From Hermetia illucens (taxonomy: Eukaryota; Arthropoda; Insecta; Diptera; Stratiomyidae): 64,000 nucleotides of DNA. The first letter of the stretch is position 1. Each line of letters starts with the position of its first letter. A model generated the notes under the pieces. It did not search any database. It worked only from the letters and a program-made list of their open reading frames with translations, and was not told where the DNA came from. The position numbers and the translations under genes are program-made. Positions 11,851 through 25,280 of the stretch are shown in pieces. Location: positions 22,790,001 through 22,854,000 of the forward strand of contig NC_051854.1 of the NCBI RefSeq assembly GCF_905115235.1. Direction: 5' to 3'.

Positions 11851-11929
11851 AGTGTCGTGCTAGAGGGTTCTTTGCGGAAGTCTCAGTGTTACAGCTGTCA
11901 TTGTCATAAGTAATGAATCTGTAAATCGT

Positions 11930-13700
11930 CTATGTATTGGTAGATGGCGGAAATTTCCGAGCTCAGAAAGGAGTGTCACAAACTCCACCGCTTGACACAA
12001 CACCTAAACGACAGTGAGGAGGTATGTACCGCAATGACAGAGTTCAAATCAGCCAAAAGTTAACTCCGCAGAGCAATAAACAGAAGCAAAGCTCGCTGCT
12101 GACAGGAGCTGTTCGACGAGATGAAATCGGTTGCAAACTAGTAATCCGACAAAAATGGGGCCCTGAAGAAAAACCTGTTCACTTTAAGCCGAACAGATGA
12201 ACCGTATTGTACGGGCACCATACCCTGTGTATCCTGTACGGGTTGATGATAGTAGCATAGAAGCTAGAACTGCCCAGTTTTCGCTAGGACGCGATGGTAT
12301 CCCGACAGAGATATTCTAACTAGTGCTCTAATAGCCGCCAGGCATACTGCTCTGACCATTCATCGCTTGCCTGAAGGAAAACATTTTTTTTCCCGTTGAA
12401 AGATGGTGAGGCTTGTACTGATCAGCAAAAGGAAAGTCGACCTTCCACTACCATCAGCATACCGGCCACTTTATATGCTTGATAGAACCGGGAAAATGCT
12501 CGGAAAGCTCATTAGGGGTAGCCTCGCTGAAGCAATACTTGCTGCCGGAAATTTATCCCCAAGAGAGTTTAGTTCAGAGAGATCCACAGTAGTTTATCAA
12601 GCGGAGGCACACAGGACGGATGATGCTTCTCGTCAGAAATACCTTTAATTCTGTAAAAGGGAAATACATTCTAGGCACATTAGACAATACGTTTCTCGTG
12701 CCCAGCTAATTATTACGGATGTTGAGGGATTAACATAAAAACCCCTCCCTGCTCCACGAATGGCTAGGGAGTTAGAGGAAGGTAGAGATAATGCCGAGAG
12801 TAGGACAGGGATCCATTCTAAGGTCAAACCTCTGAAACGCTTCCAATGATAGTCTACTAAGATTCGACACACCAAAAGAGTTACGTCTGGGCGGTTATGC
12901 AGACGACGTTGCGGTACTTGTTGCCGGCTACACTTCTGAACAGGCGCAAAGCAGGCTTGACATATTGATGCGACTGGTAAACAGGAAAACCTGAAATAGT
13001 CATCTTAAAGCAGGGTTGGGATTGACTACAGAGACAAAACCAGCGCTTACCTTGGCTTAGCACTCAACTCTAAGATGAACTTCTTCAAGCACATGGAAGC
13101 AATGGCCAACAGCGCTGCTGCTGGCGTCTCCCTCTCAAGTAGGCTAATGACGAATGTTGATGGCCCTATATCTACCAGGAGATATGAGCAACACAGTTCA
13201 TTCCGCTCTGCGGTGGGAAATATGGGCTAATGCCCATTGACAAGGAAGTGGGCAGTTTTGCGAGTGCGCCTGTTTATCGCACTGTCTTAAAACCGACCAC
13301 GATAATGATTGTGAGATTGATCCCGGTTATCCTCCTTGGTAAAAAACATAAAGCCATCTACAGCCGCAAGAACCAAGATGCAGATGGACTAAACGGGGTT
13401 TTCAGTCTTACTTAAACAAAATTGGAAAAATGCAATATTCAGATTGTATGTCCTGCAATGAAGTCGCCCTTTTCCTTTTGTGGAAGGTGGGATGGGTTTT
13501 GTCAGCAACTTTATATAGGCAGAGGAGCGCTGAGAGATGGAGTCGTTTTGCGCATTACATTCAGGTTCATCTTGTTATGAAGAACAGCTGGATCGGTGGA
13601 GGGACTGGATGGCAAACAGTTCCTTGAATTAACAATTCCCTTCCTCCTCTCCCCTCCCGTTGGTGAAAGAAATTCCCTGACTGGAAGGCTCCCTAAACCG
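11930..13700 (+). mobile_element. R1-like LINE copy d, very decayed, plus strand
   Basis: Plus-strand remnant distinct from copies b and c. Recognisable pieces: AEIAELRKECHKLHRLTQHL (about 11945), RRAINRSKARC (about 12070), MVRLVLISKRKVDLPLPSAY (12403), RPLYMLDRTGKMLGKLIRG, GYADDVAVLVAG (about 12896-12930, catalytic YADD kept), AYLGLALNSKMNFFKHMEA (about 13045). The C-terminal region to 13700 contains a CPAMKSPFSFCGRWDGF stretch. Many frame breaks. The order ends of EN-RT spacer, RT, thumb is as in R1/Jockey-group ORF2. Confidence 0.7.
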
Positions 13701-15094
13701 GGAGAGCGGGAAGGCTAGCCCGAAATAATGTGTCAAACGGTTCCAGGCTGGTTCTCTGATGTCGAGAAGGTGTTTAGTTGATATTCCGATGGCATACCGT
13801 TGCGGGAGTCCAGCACTCTATGCGTAAATGCATTCACCTACCTTATAAGATAACTTAATACAAACAGATGATAGTGATGCTGTATAAGATTCTATCATTT
13901 AGTGATTAGATGGAAAGAGTCACTTGAAAAAAACTCGACACTAATCTCACAGTAGACACAAAGTGTATCCGGTATTCATTTGCATCTGAAAAGCAGAAAA
14001 ATCAGACAGTGATTTAGTCACCAGTGAAAGGACTCTGACCATAAACACGCACACACTTCCTGAGTGAGACAAGACAACACAATCGTAGACCAGCTAACCC
14101 AAAAATGAATTCAATACAAATTTTTGCCAAACCAGTTTCTCATCACTTCTCAACGGTATTGTGGTTTGTATTATATTAAGTTTAAAAAAGATTTTAGATA
14201 TCAATAAGAGTAAAAGTCAAGGATATTTTTTGCATTGTTTGCTGATATTTAGATCCATTGATGCGTAAGACTGAAAATATTTGAAAGTTCATTAAACTGG
14301 CCGATTATCACTAAATAGCATAAATTAATGGGATAGCGTAGTACGCACGCGGCAAGCGCAGAAAACGCCAATCATGTACAGTTGGAGCGGCCTATGCCCG
14401 CTGCGAGAGTCAGATCGGCAACATCAAGCAAATTACATACTATCAAAAAATTTTCATAGAATCATGCGTACCAGAAACAATGGTACTTTCACAAGACCAA
14501 CCCACAAGCACCATTGCAGAACAAAGAACTTGTTGCAAATCTAAAATTGATTTTTTGCATCTTTCAGTGTCTCAACGACCAAATTATTTTTTCGAGAATG
14601 CAGGCTGGTCATCAAACCACCCAATCAATTAATGCATGTTGCGATAAGTGGACATAAGCATACAAAGGTTCGCATGGCTGACGGGTGGGCAGTGAAAGAA
14701 AGTTACCATCGCACTCCTCGGACTTCCCAGACAAGATCTTTTGTAATTGTCTTAGCTAAGTGGCAATTTGTTACAGATTGAACTACATATACATCTGTTC
14801 CAATTTTCTTTTGGGTTGCGGAAAAAAAAGTTGAAATACCTACTCAGATTTTTTACATCTGGATTTCTGCACGACACTCAAAAGTTATTGGAACATTTTT
14901 TTTTTCGGTCATTATCAGAGAAATTGTAGTGAATTGTGCTAAATAGGCGGCGATAAACGCAGTTGCAGAATATGGCTGAGAAATGCGCAAAAGTGAAAAT
15001 ATAGAACACAGACAAGAGGTACCTAAGTGGGTGTTGATTGTGAAGGTTTTGTGTAAAGCAACACCTTATTATACTAACTGTCTGTCTGTCTGTT
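13701..15094. other. Unassigned AT-rich DNA
   Basis: No recognisable coding, terminal repeat or RNA gene. A TCTG microsatellite (15075-15092) lies at its right edge, immediately before the LOA-like element. Confidence 0.5.
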
Positions 15095-18000
15095 GTAGGG
15101 AACACTCCAACATTTGTGACCAGCACCAGACAGGAGATACTAGATATAACTCTAGGAAATACCCTAATGAACAGAATGGTCAGGAATTGGAGGGTGTCGG
15201 ATGAACCCTCTATGTCTGATCACAGGATAATCAGATTCGACATTGAGGGTAACTCCGAAATAGAAAGAATAGTAAGGAAACCCAGGAGAATGGATTGGGA
15301 ATCCTATGAAACGCACTTGAGCAACAACATTGCTCACCTTCAAGGCGGTGGACTTCAGGAGCGAACTGGAATTAGAAATGGTGGTGGAAATCTCAACACA
15401 ATCGTCATTGACGCATATGAGGCCAGCTGTCCGGCTAAGACAGTCAAATCATCAAGGGATGAACAATGGTGGAACAAGAACCTAGCCTGAATGAGAACAG
15501 AGGCACGGAAACTCTTCAACCGGGCAAAACAAACCGGGGACTGGCAGAGGTATAAAAATGCACTGACTGCGTATAGCAACGCGATCAGGGAAGCGAAACG
15601 GAACACCTTCAGGGAATTCTGTGAAGGTATCGAACAGATCACAGAAGCAAACAGGCTGTACAAGGCTGTAGCCAAAGACGGGGGAATATCCTCTGTCTGT
15701 TTGAAAAAGGAAGATTGAACATTTGCCGAGAATGAGGAAGACAGGGTACACCTGCTTCTCAGAACTCATTTCCCGGGGTCCTACCCAACGGTGGCGGGCG
15801 ACAACATTCTGCCTGACACCCCAACAACGAATAAAAGAGGAAGGAAGGAGAGCTGGAAACTAGCAAAAGCGGTATGCTCAGAAGCTAGGCAAAGATGGGC
15901 AGTGGGAACTTTTAAACCACTGAAATCTCCCGGAGTAGATGGCATTTTCCCAGCACTTATCCAGAGAGGCCTAGGAATTATCTTAGAGTCTCTTCTGAGG
16001 GTGGTAAGGGGGAACATAGCACTGGGATACATAGCAAGGGCATGAAGACGGGCAAAAGTGGTCTTTATTCCGAAAGCGGGTAAAAAGGATCCTTTTCGCC
16101 CTAAATCTTTCAGACCAATTTGCGTAACACCGTTCGTACTCAAAACGGTGGAGAAGGTCATAGGCAACTATATTAGAACTAACGTTCTAAAGCGTAATCC
16201 CCTACATAACTCTCAGCACACTTACCTGGCAGGACGGTCAACTGAAACTGCTCTGTATCAGCTGACAGAGGTACTACGGGATGCCATAGAAACAAACGAA
16301 ATTGCACTGTGCGCGTTTTTGGATATCGGAGGAGCATTCGACAACACATCGCACATAGAGATACAAGGTGCCCTGAGCCGCAAAGGAGTGGGAAACACCC
16401 TGGCATTCTGGATGGGCAAAATGCTAGAAAGCAGGCAAATAGAGGTACCGACAGGTACAAATACTATTATCAAGAACACAACTCAAGGCTGCCTCAGGGT
16501 GGTGTACTATCGCCGCTGATGTGGAGTATGGTAGTGGATGAACTCCTGAACGTGTTAACAAATACTAGAATACAAGTCCAGGGTTACGCGGACGACATTG
16601 TTTTAATCTGTAGGGGCAAATATGAACATACCCTATTTGATAGAATCCAAACTGGACTTAGGGTTACTAGTGCCTGGTGTTGGAAAGTGGGACTGCGGAT
16701 CAACCCAGCCAAAACCACCATAGTACCATTCACTAGGAGGCGTAAGCTTGATCACCTGGGAGCCATAACATTACATGATATGGAGGTGAAACGAGGAACA
16801 AAGGTCAAATATTTGGAATTACGCTAGAGCAAAAATTACTCTCGAAGACACATGTTGGAAACACTTGTCAGAAAGCCACGAGGGCTCTGATGACTTGCAG
16901 ATCCATAGTAAGAAAAAAATGGGGTTGCAGCCGAAGATACTACTTTGGATATATACTGCAATAGTAAGGCCAATGATTTGCAGAAAGAACCGAACTCAGC
17001 ATACAAACCAGGGAATTACATAAGCTCCAAAGGCCGACTTGCGTTTGGATCAGTGGGGCAATGAGGACATGACCAATGGCATTCCTGGAGGTCCTTCTGG
17101 AATTAACCCCTATCCATCTGCACATACAGATCCAGGCAAGGAGGGCAATATTCAGGATGGCCGGTAGTATGAGTGAGGCGAAGAGTTGCCTAAATCGAAA
17201 GAAAATTATTATTCTTTCTAGGCGGTATCCCGAATTAATGATACCAAGGGATAACATGACAGCGAGGTTTCACTTCGATAAGAAGTTTGAAACACGTTGG
17301 AGTAACAAGGCAAACTGAGAGAGGATGGGTGCGACATACGGCTTAAACCAGCAACTGATTACTTGGTACACTGACGGGTCCCTCACAGCAGAGGGGGCGG
17401 GTGCCGGTGTCATTGGTCCAAGGAAAATGTACTTTGAGCCAATGGACAGGTACACTAACAAATTCCAGAGGGAAATATACGCCACAGACAAATGTGCCTC
17501 CTTTAATCTGCAAAGAAACTACAGGGAGCAGAACATAGCTATTTTCACCGATAGCCAAGCAGCGATCAAGGCACTTATGTCCAACCAGGTGAACTCTAAA
17601 CTGGTATGGGAATGCCTTGAGAAACTGAATACACACCGCTCGTCCAACAAGGTCTGGATACTTTGGGTTCCAATCCATGCTGAGTTGGAATGCAACGAGG
17701 CAGCGGACGAACTAGCCAACAAGGGAGCAGGGACGCCTTTACACGGCCAAAACCCTTCTGTGGAATCGGAAACGGTTTCATGGCTATGAATCTAAGAAAT
17801 GAAGAGGAACAGTTGAGGGAACTATACTGGGCGGGCCTACTTGGGATGGAGCAGTCCAGAGTGCTTATTTGGGGAGACGAACCCATACGCACAAAGGATT
17901 GTTTAAACCTCACCAAAAAGAACCTCCGCATCATAGTGGGAATTCTCACTGGGCATTGTCGGCTGAACTATCACCTAGGGAAGCTAGGGATATCAACGAA

Positions 18001-18192
18001 CACTGCCTGCAGGTTTTGTGAGGAGGATGACGAAACCTCTATACACGTCCTGGGACAGTATCCGGCACTTGTGCAAAGTAGGCCGAGGCATCTGGGAGAA
18101 TACTTAATACCACATGCAAAGCTGAAAGATCTGGAAGTAGGGAAGATTTTATTTTGGATAGATGCGATTATGCAGTTGACCACATCCTAATT
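15095..18192 (+). mobile_element. LOA-like LINE with RNase H, 5'-truncated
   Basis: Starts in the last part of an APE endonuclease (GNTPTFVTSTRQEILDITLG, then SDHRIIRFDIEG). The RT follows: VVFIPKAGKKDPFRPKSFRP, TYLAGRSTETALYQLTEVLR, CAFLDIGGAFDNTS, CLRVVYYRR in place of the usual PQGGVLSP in this frame, then, after a frameshift, LPQGGVLSPLMWSMVVDELL and VQGYADDIVLICRGK. The RNase H reads LITWYTDGSLTAEGAGAGVI, FQREIYATDKCA, NIAIFTDSQAAIKAL and WVPIHAELECNEAADELANK, giving the D-E-D-D set. The C-terminal region reads LTGHCRLNYHLGKLGIS with CRFCEEDDETSIHVLG. About seven frames are needed, so it is dead. EN-RT-RNase H order with PLHLHI-type sequence fits the LOA clade. Confidence 0.87.
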
Positions 18193-21100
18193 CTCTTGTT
18201 GTGATACGATTTTCGCCACCAGATTTTCCGGTACTAACACCTCTCCTAGAGTCTCCTCTAGATTCCTCCTTTCTTCCGCAATTTCTACCAATCTTGTGAG
18301 GTCTCCAATTTAAATCTGTGCAGGAATTGGCAATATGCTCCGTGCCTGTGAGATTATAATTAATATGACCGTGTCGTCTCTCCAATCACTCCTCGATGGC
18401 AGAAACGACCACCGACTCTTTCCCGGACGTTCCCACTCTTGCCATCTATTTATGGATTTCTCCCTCTCAGTCTGCTTCGTCTACAATGAGGGAGAGATTG
18501 GCTTTGCATTCTATATATTCGCCATCTCATCTGCCAGGATGTTAGTCGGCGTCATTCCAGAAATGACGAATGCTGCATCGTCTGAGACAGCCCTGAAGGC
18601 GGACCATACCCTCAAGGCTGTCCTCCGGTAGACTGCACTCAATTTGTTAGTGTTAACTGACATCCGCAATGCCTCCCTCCAAACTGGGGTCGCTACTACA
18701 AGCAAGCTAGAAATATGCCGTGGCTCTCCCACGTTCGGCATCATCCTCGACGGGCCATACTAGCAGTAGATGATTTATCGCAAACATACTGCACGTGTTG
18801 CCTATAGCTGAGCTTCCTTTCTATCACCACTCCCAAGTATTTGATGGTCTCCTTGGAAGTGATGATATGGTTCCCGATTCTAATACATGCGAAATTTCTC
18901 TTCCGGCGCTTAGTGATGACGACCGCTTCTGTTTTTTTCCTCCGCAAGTGTCAGACCAGAGCTCTCTAGTCAAGTTTTAACAGCACTGATTGCCTCGCCT
19001 GAATATAACTCAGTATCTTTGAGAAGCTTTGCGACAACAACGAGCGCTATGTCGTCAGCGTAACCCACCACTGGGGCCTCCCTGGCAACCAGCGCTATGT
19101 CGTCAGCGTAACCCACCACTGAGAATTAAATACATCGTTGTACATGATGTTGCACAGTAGTGGGCCCAATACGGAGCCCTGCGGGACGCCCGCGAAAACA
19201 ACGTACTCCTGGAGTCCGTCCTCAGTATCATACCAGAGCCCTCTTTCAGTTAAATAACTATCGACGATAGCAGTGAGATAGGCGGGAAGACCAATCTTCG
19301 CCTGGAATTGAATGCATCCTTCACGTCCAGGGTTACTACCACGCAATATTTGCTGGTACTACCCTTTACGTGGATTGCAGCTTCGGCCAAGCCAGAAACC
19401 AATTTGATGGCATCAATGGTTGATCTGGCTTTACGGAACCCATACTGCCGGCGGCCTTTCAGCCTTAGCTCTCAACAACCGGGAGTAATCTATTATAGAT
19501 TACCCGATCTAAAATTTACCCCACAGTATCCACGCTTCGAACAACTCAGCGAACATGTCCCGGCTAGATTTCACGGCAAGCTTAAGGGCCTTATGTGGTA
19601 CTCCGTCCAGGGCCGCCACTTTACTGTCTCCTAGTCTACCGCAGATCTCCAGTAGCTCGTCTCTGGTGACTGGCGGAATCGCCGTCACATTCAGAGGTGA
19701 TTGATCGGTGTCGGTGTCGGCGCTCTCCTTTTGCTGGGGGAATAACCCCTGGGTGATTTTCAGCAAGAGGGTGGAAATGAACGGCCTCTGAATCGTCCCA
19801 TCACAATTCTGTAGGCACTCCCGCACGGGCTTACGTCCGCTTCTGAGCAGAGCTCCTTAAAGCATTTGCTCTTGCTTCGCTAGATGGCGAGCTTGAGGAT
19901 TTTGCGAGCTGCCTTATATGCGCACTCGTTCTGTCCCTGGTCGACTCTACCTACCACCCTCTGAGCCGCTCTTCTGGCTCGGTGGAAGGCTGATTGAAGG
20001 CCGGTCAGTCCATCATTCTACCAGTAGTTTGGTCTTCTACTAGGGAATGGGTACCTCCTAGGCATGGACGCGTCACATGCTTTGGCGATGCCTTGAGCCA
20101 GATGGACGGTTCTTTCCGTAGAGGCGCATACTTTATCAGGTTGATCAAACCACACCTCTATGAAGGTTTGCTCATCCAAAGATTTTGCAGACCAGCCTGA
20201 AATCTTTTTTGGTTTCGGGCATTATAGCTCGTTGCCCTGTGGCTCGACACTTGTCTCGAAAAAAATTGCCTATTGATCACTGTGGGTGTAGCGTTCACTG
20301 ACGCACCAGGACATACCACGCGCCAGCGCAGGACTGACAAAGGTCAGGTCTTCAACCCAGCCCGACCCCCCTTTCTAAAAGGTGTTTACAGCACCTTCGT
20401 TAGCGATAACTATGTCCATCTGCACAAAAGCTTCTAATAAGCTGCGCCCCCTAGCATTTGATTCTCTGCTACCCCACTCTAGGCCCCAAGCATTGAAATC
20501 ACCAGCAATCACCTTTGGACTTCGTCCCCTTGCGTCGAGAGCAAAATTACCAAGCATTTCCTCGAATTCAGATAGTGCCAAACTTGGTGGGGGGTAGCAG
20601 CTGTATACATATACACCACTTATTTTCGCCCACACAATGCCACTGGCTACCAGACTTGCAGTACATTGTATGGCCTGTCGACCGCAATATGGCAATATGT
20701 TCTTTCTCTCCACACCTTCTACATCGATCAGATCGATCAATGCTGCCGGTGTATGCCTTCGCGAAGTGCCCAAACAGGCATTTAAAGAACCTCTTTAGTG
20801 AAATTTTGTTCTCTTAAACGGCAGACAACGCAACCAATCCGAACTTTTCCGGCAGCCAACAACATCTCCGCTGCTTCTGCTGGTACTCGTATTGTGGTCG
20901 TTTGAGTACCACCGTAGGCTTTTCGTAAGCCCACAACAGACTCCTCGGTAAATTCTTTAAACCTGAATTGCTCCTTCAGAGCAGTACAAATTTCTCCTTT
21001 CGATGTCACTTCATCGAGATCCTTACATTGTATATAGATCTCATGTTTTTGGGCACTCCCCACGTGAGTTTTTGACTTGAGTGCGAAAGTTATCAGTTTT

Positions 21101-22300
21101 GCCAACGCTGGATCTTTTCAGCTCGAACATAAGGTCCTCTTTTTGGGTTCGTCGGATCTTGTTCACATTTCTGCTTAGATCTTTTAGGTCGGGATCAGTT
21201 TTCATCTTTTTGAGTATCTCCACATAGGAAAGATTGCCCTTACTGGAGATAACAATCGCATCTGGACGCTTTTTGCTGCTTTTCATTTCGTTTTTTGCTG
21301 GTAACTTAAGTCCATCCATCGATTCCGTTGGTCTTGGGCTTCGCAACAATGGTCGAGTTTACTAAATTCGCTATACGCTTTCCTCCTTCTGAGCTGTTGG
21401 TGCTGGTTTTCAGAATGCCCTGTCTGTTTTTTTTCGGAGGCGCCTGCTGATTATTTAGAGGATCCCCCTCTTTTTCACGTACTCGTTTTTTTTTGCCGTG
21501 ATTCGATGGTAGTACGGTTAGGCGTCACTTGGGTCGCTTGTGACACTGTCAGCACAGCAGGGTTCGGCGTATCCTTATTATTCTTCTCCTCTATCTGCGA
21601 TTTATTATAGAGAACTCCAATAGCCCTAACCATATTCTTTATAGCTAGGTGCACGTTGTGTTTGTCCTTGATAAACTCGGACAGCTCAACTATTTTTGCC
21701 CCAAGCTGGGGAAGAGTAATTCCTCCAGATCGGGACTCTGCTCCCTTTAAGCCCCGGCAGGATTACTCCTTTTATACCCTCCTTCACCTTTGGAGTTTAT
21801 TGACTTTGCTTGTACGATATCCTTCACCGTCTTTGGCATTGGTGGAGATCTCAAAGTTGACGAGCTTCTTTTGAATGGATTCCTTCCTTGTTGCTGGAGC
21901 AGCTTCTGCTGTCGCGCATCTTGAACATATGCGTTGGGTGTTATCACAGTTTTTGTCGTCCAACGATCTGCCTTCTGTTCATCTTTCTTTGGTCTTGTTA
22001 CTGGTGTTCTCGGTAAGGTCGTACTTCGCTTGAACACCTCCTTCTCCAGATCCAAATCACTTGTAACATTATAGGCCAGGGTGGCCAAGTTTTCCACCAC
22101 CGAGGCACTGCAATCGAGGGATATCGACGACCGGGAGCCCGCTTGCTCACTCTCAAAAGCCGCCGGTACTGGGGCTCCGAGCCCCTGCACCGTAAGTTTC
22201 CTCCTTCTCTCGTCTTCCATAGTGGTTTTATGTTTTGGATATCCTTCCCATAGCCATTTTGATCCACGCACCAAAGATGAGCAAACACTATCCTATGCAC
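18190..22300 (-). mobile_element. R1-clade LINE copy e, nearly full length (ORF1 + ORF2)
   Basis: The most complete R1-type copy. ORF1 begins near 22274 (MVRGSKWLWEGYPKHKTTME, a basic Ser/Pro/Lys-rich region). It continues, with breaks, to 21105-20782: VVGLRKAYGGTQTTTIRVPA, KVRIGCVVCRLREQN, followed by CxxC zinc-knuckle remnants (KCLFGHFAKAYTG, CRRCGEKEHIAI). ORF2 endonuclease: VYVYSCYPPPSLALSEFEEM, KVIAGDFNAWGLEWGSRESN (20773-20375). RT: LDGVPHKALKLAVKSS (19826-19509), FAGVPQGSVLGPLLCNIMYN (19346-19095), a duplicated GYADDIAL motif (19040-19121), IKYLGVVIERKLSYRQHVQY and the C-terminal GMTPTNILADE (18744-18511). Frames are broken at several points. No RNase H. Confidence 0.87.
19043..19121 (-). 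repeat. 48-bp tandem duplication of the RT catalytic motif
   Basis: The 31 bases at 19043-19073 recur at 19091-19121, a period of 48 bp. On the coding (minus) strand each copy encodes VGYADDIAL, joined by a 7-residue VAREAPV-type link, so the duplication is 16 codons and keeps the frame. The second Asp pair is part of the RT catalytic triad. Confidence 0.92.
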
Positions 22301-22329
22301 AGTCAAAAAAGAAAAGTGCATGAACACAT

Positions 22330-22905
22330 ATTTATACATCAATAGGTATGCCCCAGCTCCAGCTGGGGTCGCGCCTGATGGGAGAACTGGCCTCTCCTCA
22401 CAGGTCTGTCCGTCTGTCTGTCTGTCTATCTGTCCGTCACACGCATTTTTCTCGGAGACTGTAGCAGCGATTGACACCAAATTTGGTAGAAAGGTAGGAA
22501 CTATGAACGCTCCCACATACAGCAAGTTACATCCTGTTACGTCGAATTTAAGGGGAGGTCCCCATACATGCAAAAGGGGGGTGTAAATTTTTTTCACGAA
22601 ATATAGTCATGTGAGGTATCAAATGATAGGTCTCGGTTAGTACTTTCCGGAACTGGTCTTAGTTGTGACATTTGTTGGAAAGAGGGGAGTTCGGGGGGTC
22701 GAAAGTCATCATTTATTTAGCGGGGCCATTCTCAGAAACTGCCCAACCGAAAAATCTGAAAAAAAAATCAAAAGGCTGCCATTATATGGTGATTAGGCTC
22801 CAAGTACCTTCCATACCGATATCCCTTCAAATAAAATTTAATAAACAACACAAAACCTTTCATACCTGAAGCGTCCAGCTTCCGGTTTTCCGACTTGTTT
22901 ACAAT
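22330..22905. repeat. Uncharacterised interspersed-type repeat with TCTG tract and palindrome
   Basis: Directly upstream of the R1 copy e ORF1. It starts with a GGGTCGCGCCTGATGGG stretch, a TCTG/TCCG microsatellite (22406-22436), then a 12-bp perfect palindrome ACCAAATTTGGT (22473-22484). This is followed by non-coding sequence with GGGGAGGTCCCC-type runs to about 22905. It has the look of an untranslated or non-autonomous element, but no terminal repeats or coding were seen. Its family is not known to me. Confidence 0.5.
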
Positions 22906-23945
22906 TAGAATCGCGTGATCTCAAACTAGATTGACTTTGAGGAACAGCAAAAAATTGATTTCATACCTTGCCTTAGACACGTGCAAGAATAGATAATACG
23001 AGTATCTGCCTGTATCTAGCAAATAAATTTAAATCCACACAAGTTTATGTAAGTTCATTCAACATTGATTATATGCAAGTAGACATCTTGAGCCCTGCAC
23101 AAGTCACTTTCTTCCCTGCAAAACTCCATTTATATTCATTTCGTGACCCTGTCGACCCTTCCTCGTGCATTACTGTCTTTCTTAAGCAAAACAAAATGGA
23201 AACATTAATAACATCATTTCTATGAAATTGAAAATTTCTACAAAAAGCCACTGCTGCAGCTTAACTGATAGCTCTTGTACTCGCAGTAGTAAGACAACAA
23301 TGTAAATCAACAATCTTATCGTGTAAACACTTTCCTTCCGCCTCGTGTAATAAATAGATACGACCTCCGGAACAATATCTTACCAGAGAAGTTTATTCAT
23401 TGCAAGGCGAACTACGTACATACTCTCTTAGCAATGCACAATGATACTCACATATATATATATAGATGGATACCGAGGCTGCGGAAAATTTGCATCTACA
23501 ACAGAGTCTGCAGATATGACTGTTGACCAAGATACACCGGCAGTACCTTCTTTGAGTCTGTTTTCTGAGGAGATACTTGATGATAGAGTAGTTCCACCAG
23601 GGAAGCATTGATACAAGACGTTTTCGGAAAATTCATCTTAACTACTGATTATGCTGTGACTGAAAACAAACCATTGAAAAATTGTTTTTCCTTTTCGGGA
23701 GAAAGTTCTGGGTTTTAGCATGTTTCGTTACAGTTTGGCGACGGAAAATTGTTAAATTACAAGGTATCCTTTGAAATTTAAAATGAGATATAACGGATAG
23801 ATTTTACATAAGACCAAATGCAGACAAAAATTAAAGTTGCGATCTCCACATTGTCAGTTATGCATCTTCTACTGGAGTCACTGAATGGATCAATGATCTT
23901 CATTCGCATTATGAACTTATTTCGACAGTTGTTAACTTAGCTTCT
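22906..23945. other. Unassigned AT-rich DNA
   Basis: No recognised domain. A short TA run sits at 23450-23464. A short plus-strand coding-like stretch (DQDTPAVPSLSLFSEEIL, about 23527-23580) has no family I can name. Confidence 0.45.
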
Positions 23946-24595
23946 TTGACCGAAAGAATATGTTGTGACGGCGGGTATCCCCCAAAATTCCTTATTGGCC
24001 CCTGCTAGGGAATATACTCGTAATGTACAACGGACCGCTTGACCTTCACGGACCAAAAGAGGAAAGGTTGATTGATATTGCAGACGACGTGGCGGTGGTG
24101 GTAGTTGCAAAACACCCCGTGGAATTTTATGGAAGTGAAACCATTCATTCCATCAAAGCATGGCTATGAAAGTCTGAACTGGGCCTTGCGACGAAACAGA
24201 GGAAATGGTCCTTATTGTCAATCGCAGGAAAAACAATACTGTGAAAATCCGACATCATTTCAAAGTCGATCATAAGATACCTGGGCGTAATGATCGATGC
24301 TAAGTTAAGCTTCACTGCACTTGGACTATGCAAGTTCATTTCTAGTAAGGCTGACTAATATTGGAAGGATAAAATCTAGTTCCTGCTGCTGCTTATCGCA
24401 ATCCATCCTGCTATACGCGGATCCTATCTGAGCCGGAGTACTAGACAACGCGGTGAAGCAGACTAGGGTGAGTTTGGCATAGCGGCCAATCACGCGTATA
24501 TAGAACAGTATGCCATTGCCATTGCCAACTCCGCCATGCTATTAACATATCATGCTGGTCCCAAGCCCAGGTAAAGAAGGAGGGTTTGAGGCAAC
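23946..24595 (+). mobile_element. R1-clade LINE fragment f, RT core
   Basis: Plus-strand decayed R1 RT. It reads IADDVAVVVVAKHPVEFYGS (about 24078-24140), the catalytic ADD region; SIKAWL; and, after a break, IRYLGVMIDAKLSFT (about 24268-24315). It then runs into the C-terminal CCCLSQSILLYADPI (about 24388-24430). It resembles copies b and c but is older-looking, with several frame breaks. Confidence 0.75.
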
Positions 24596-25280
24596 GTACT
24601 CTATAATATCCTCAGATCGGGGAAAGATATAAATAGAGTGTAGTTGCAGTTGGATTCCACTTTGCTAAATCCTACCCGATCTCTCTTGGTGATAGGTCCC
24701 GCGGTAGGCCGACCAAAAAATGCCTTCAATGTCGTTACAAACATGATGATCGAATTGAGTCACAACCCTCGGAGAAATGCTAGGGCGTCCACCTCAATCG
24801 ACTCGGCAGGACAGGCCCCGGCCCTATCAGGAAATGGGCAAGGGTTCTTAACGCATAGACGGCGTCAGGACGCAAGCAAGCTAATGCGAACAAAACAAAT
24901 ACGTGTCTGTACGCTAAATGTTGGTACCCTAACTGGAAAGACAGAGAAACTCGCAAAAGCCCTTCGGAAAAGGGGCATTGATATCTGCGCTCTGCAAGAA
25001 ACACGATGGCCTGGTGCCAAAAGCTGCGACATTGAACGCGAACGCGGTAAAAATGGCTATAAACTTTTCTATTTTGGTAGCCCACCCACTCAATACGGTG
25101 TTGGCATAGCCATCTCAGAGGGTTTCCGTGATGCCATTAAAGTAGTCGAACGATTTGATGATCAGTTGATGAAGCTCACCATTATATCAGCTCTTTACTT
25201 CTTCACCACGTACGCACGCCTTCTGGCAACTCCTCGATGAAAAGACTTGTCATGTGCCTACTGACGACTATATCATCATT

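Noticed and set aside
15075-15092. TCTG microsatellite as part of the LOA element
   Set aside because: It borders the truncated 5' end but no second copy shows it belongs to the element.
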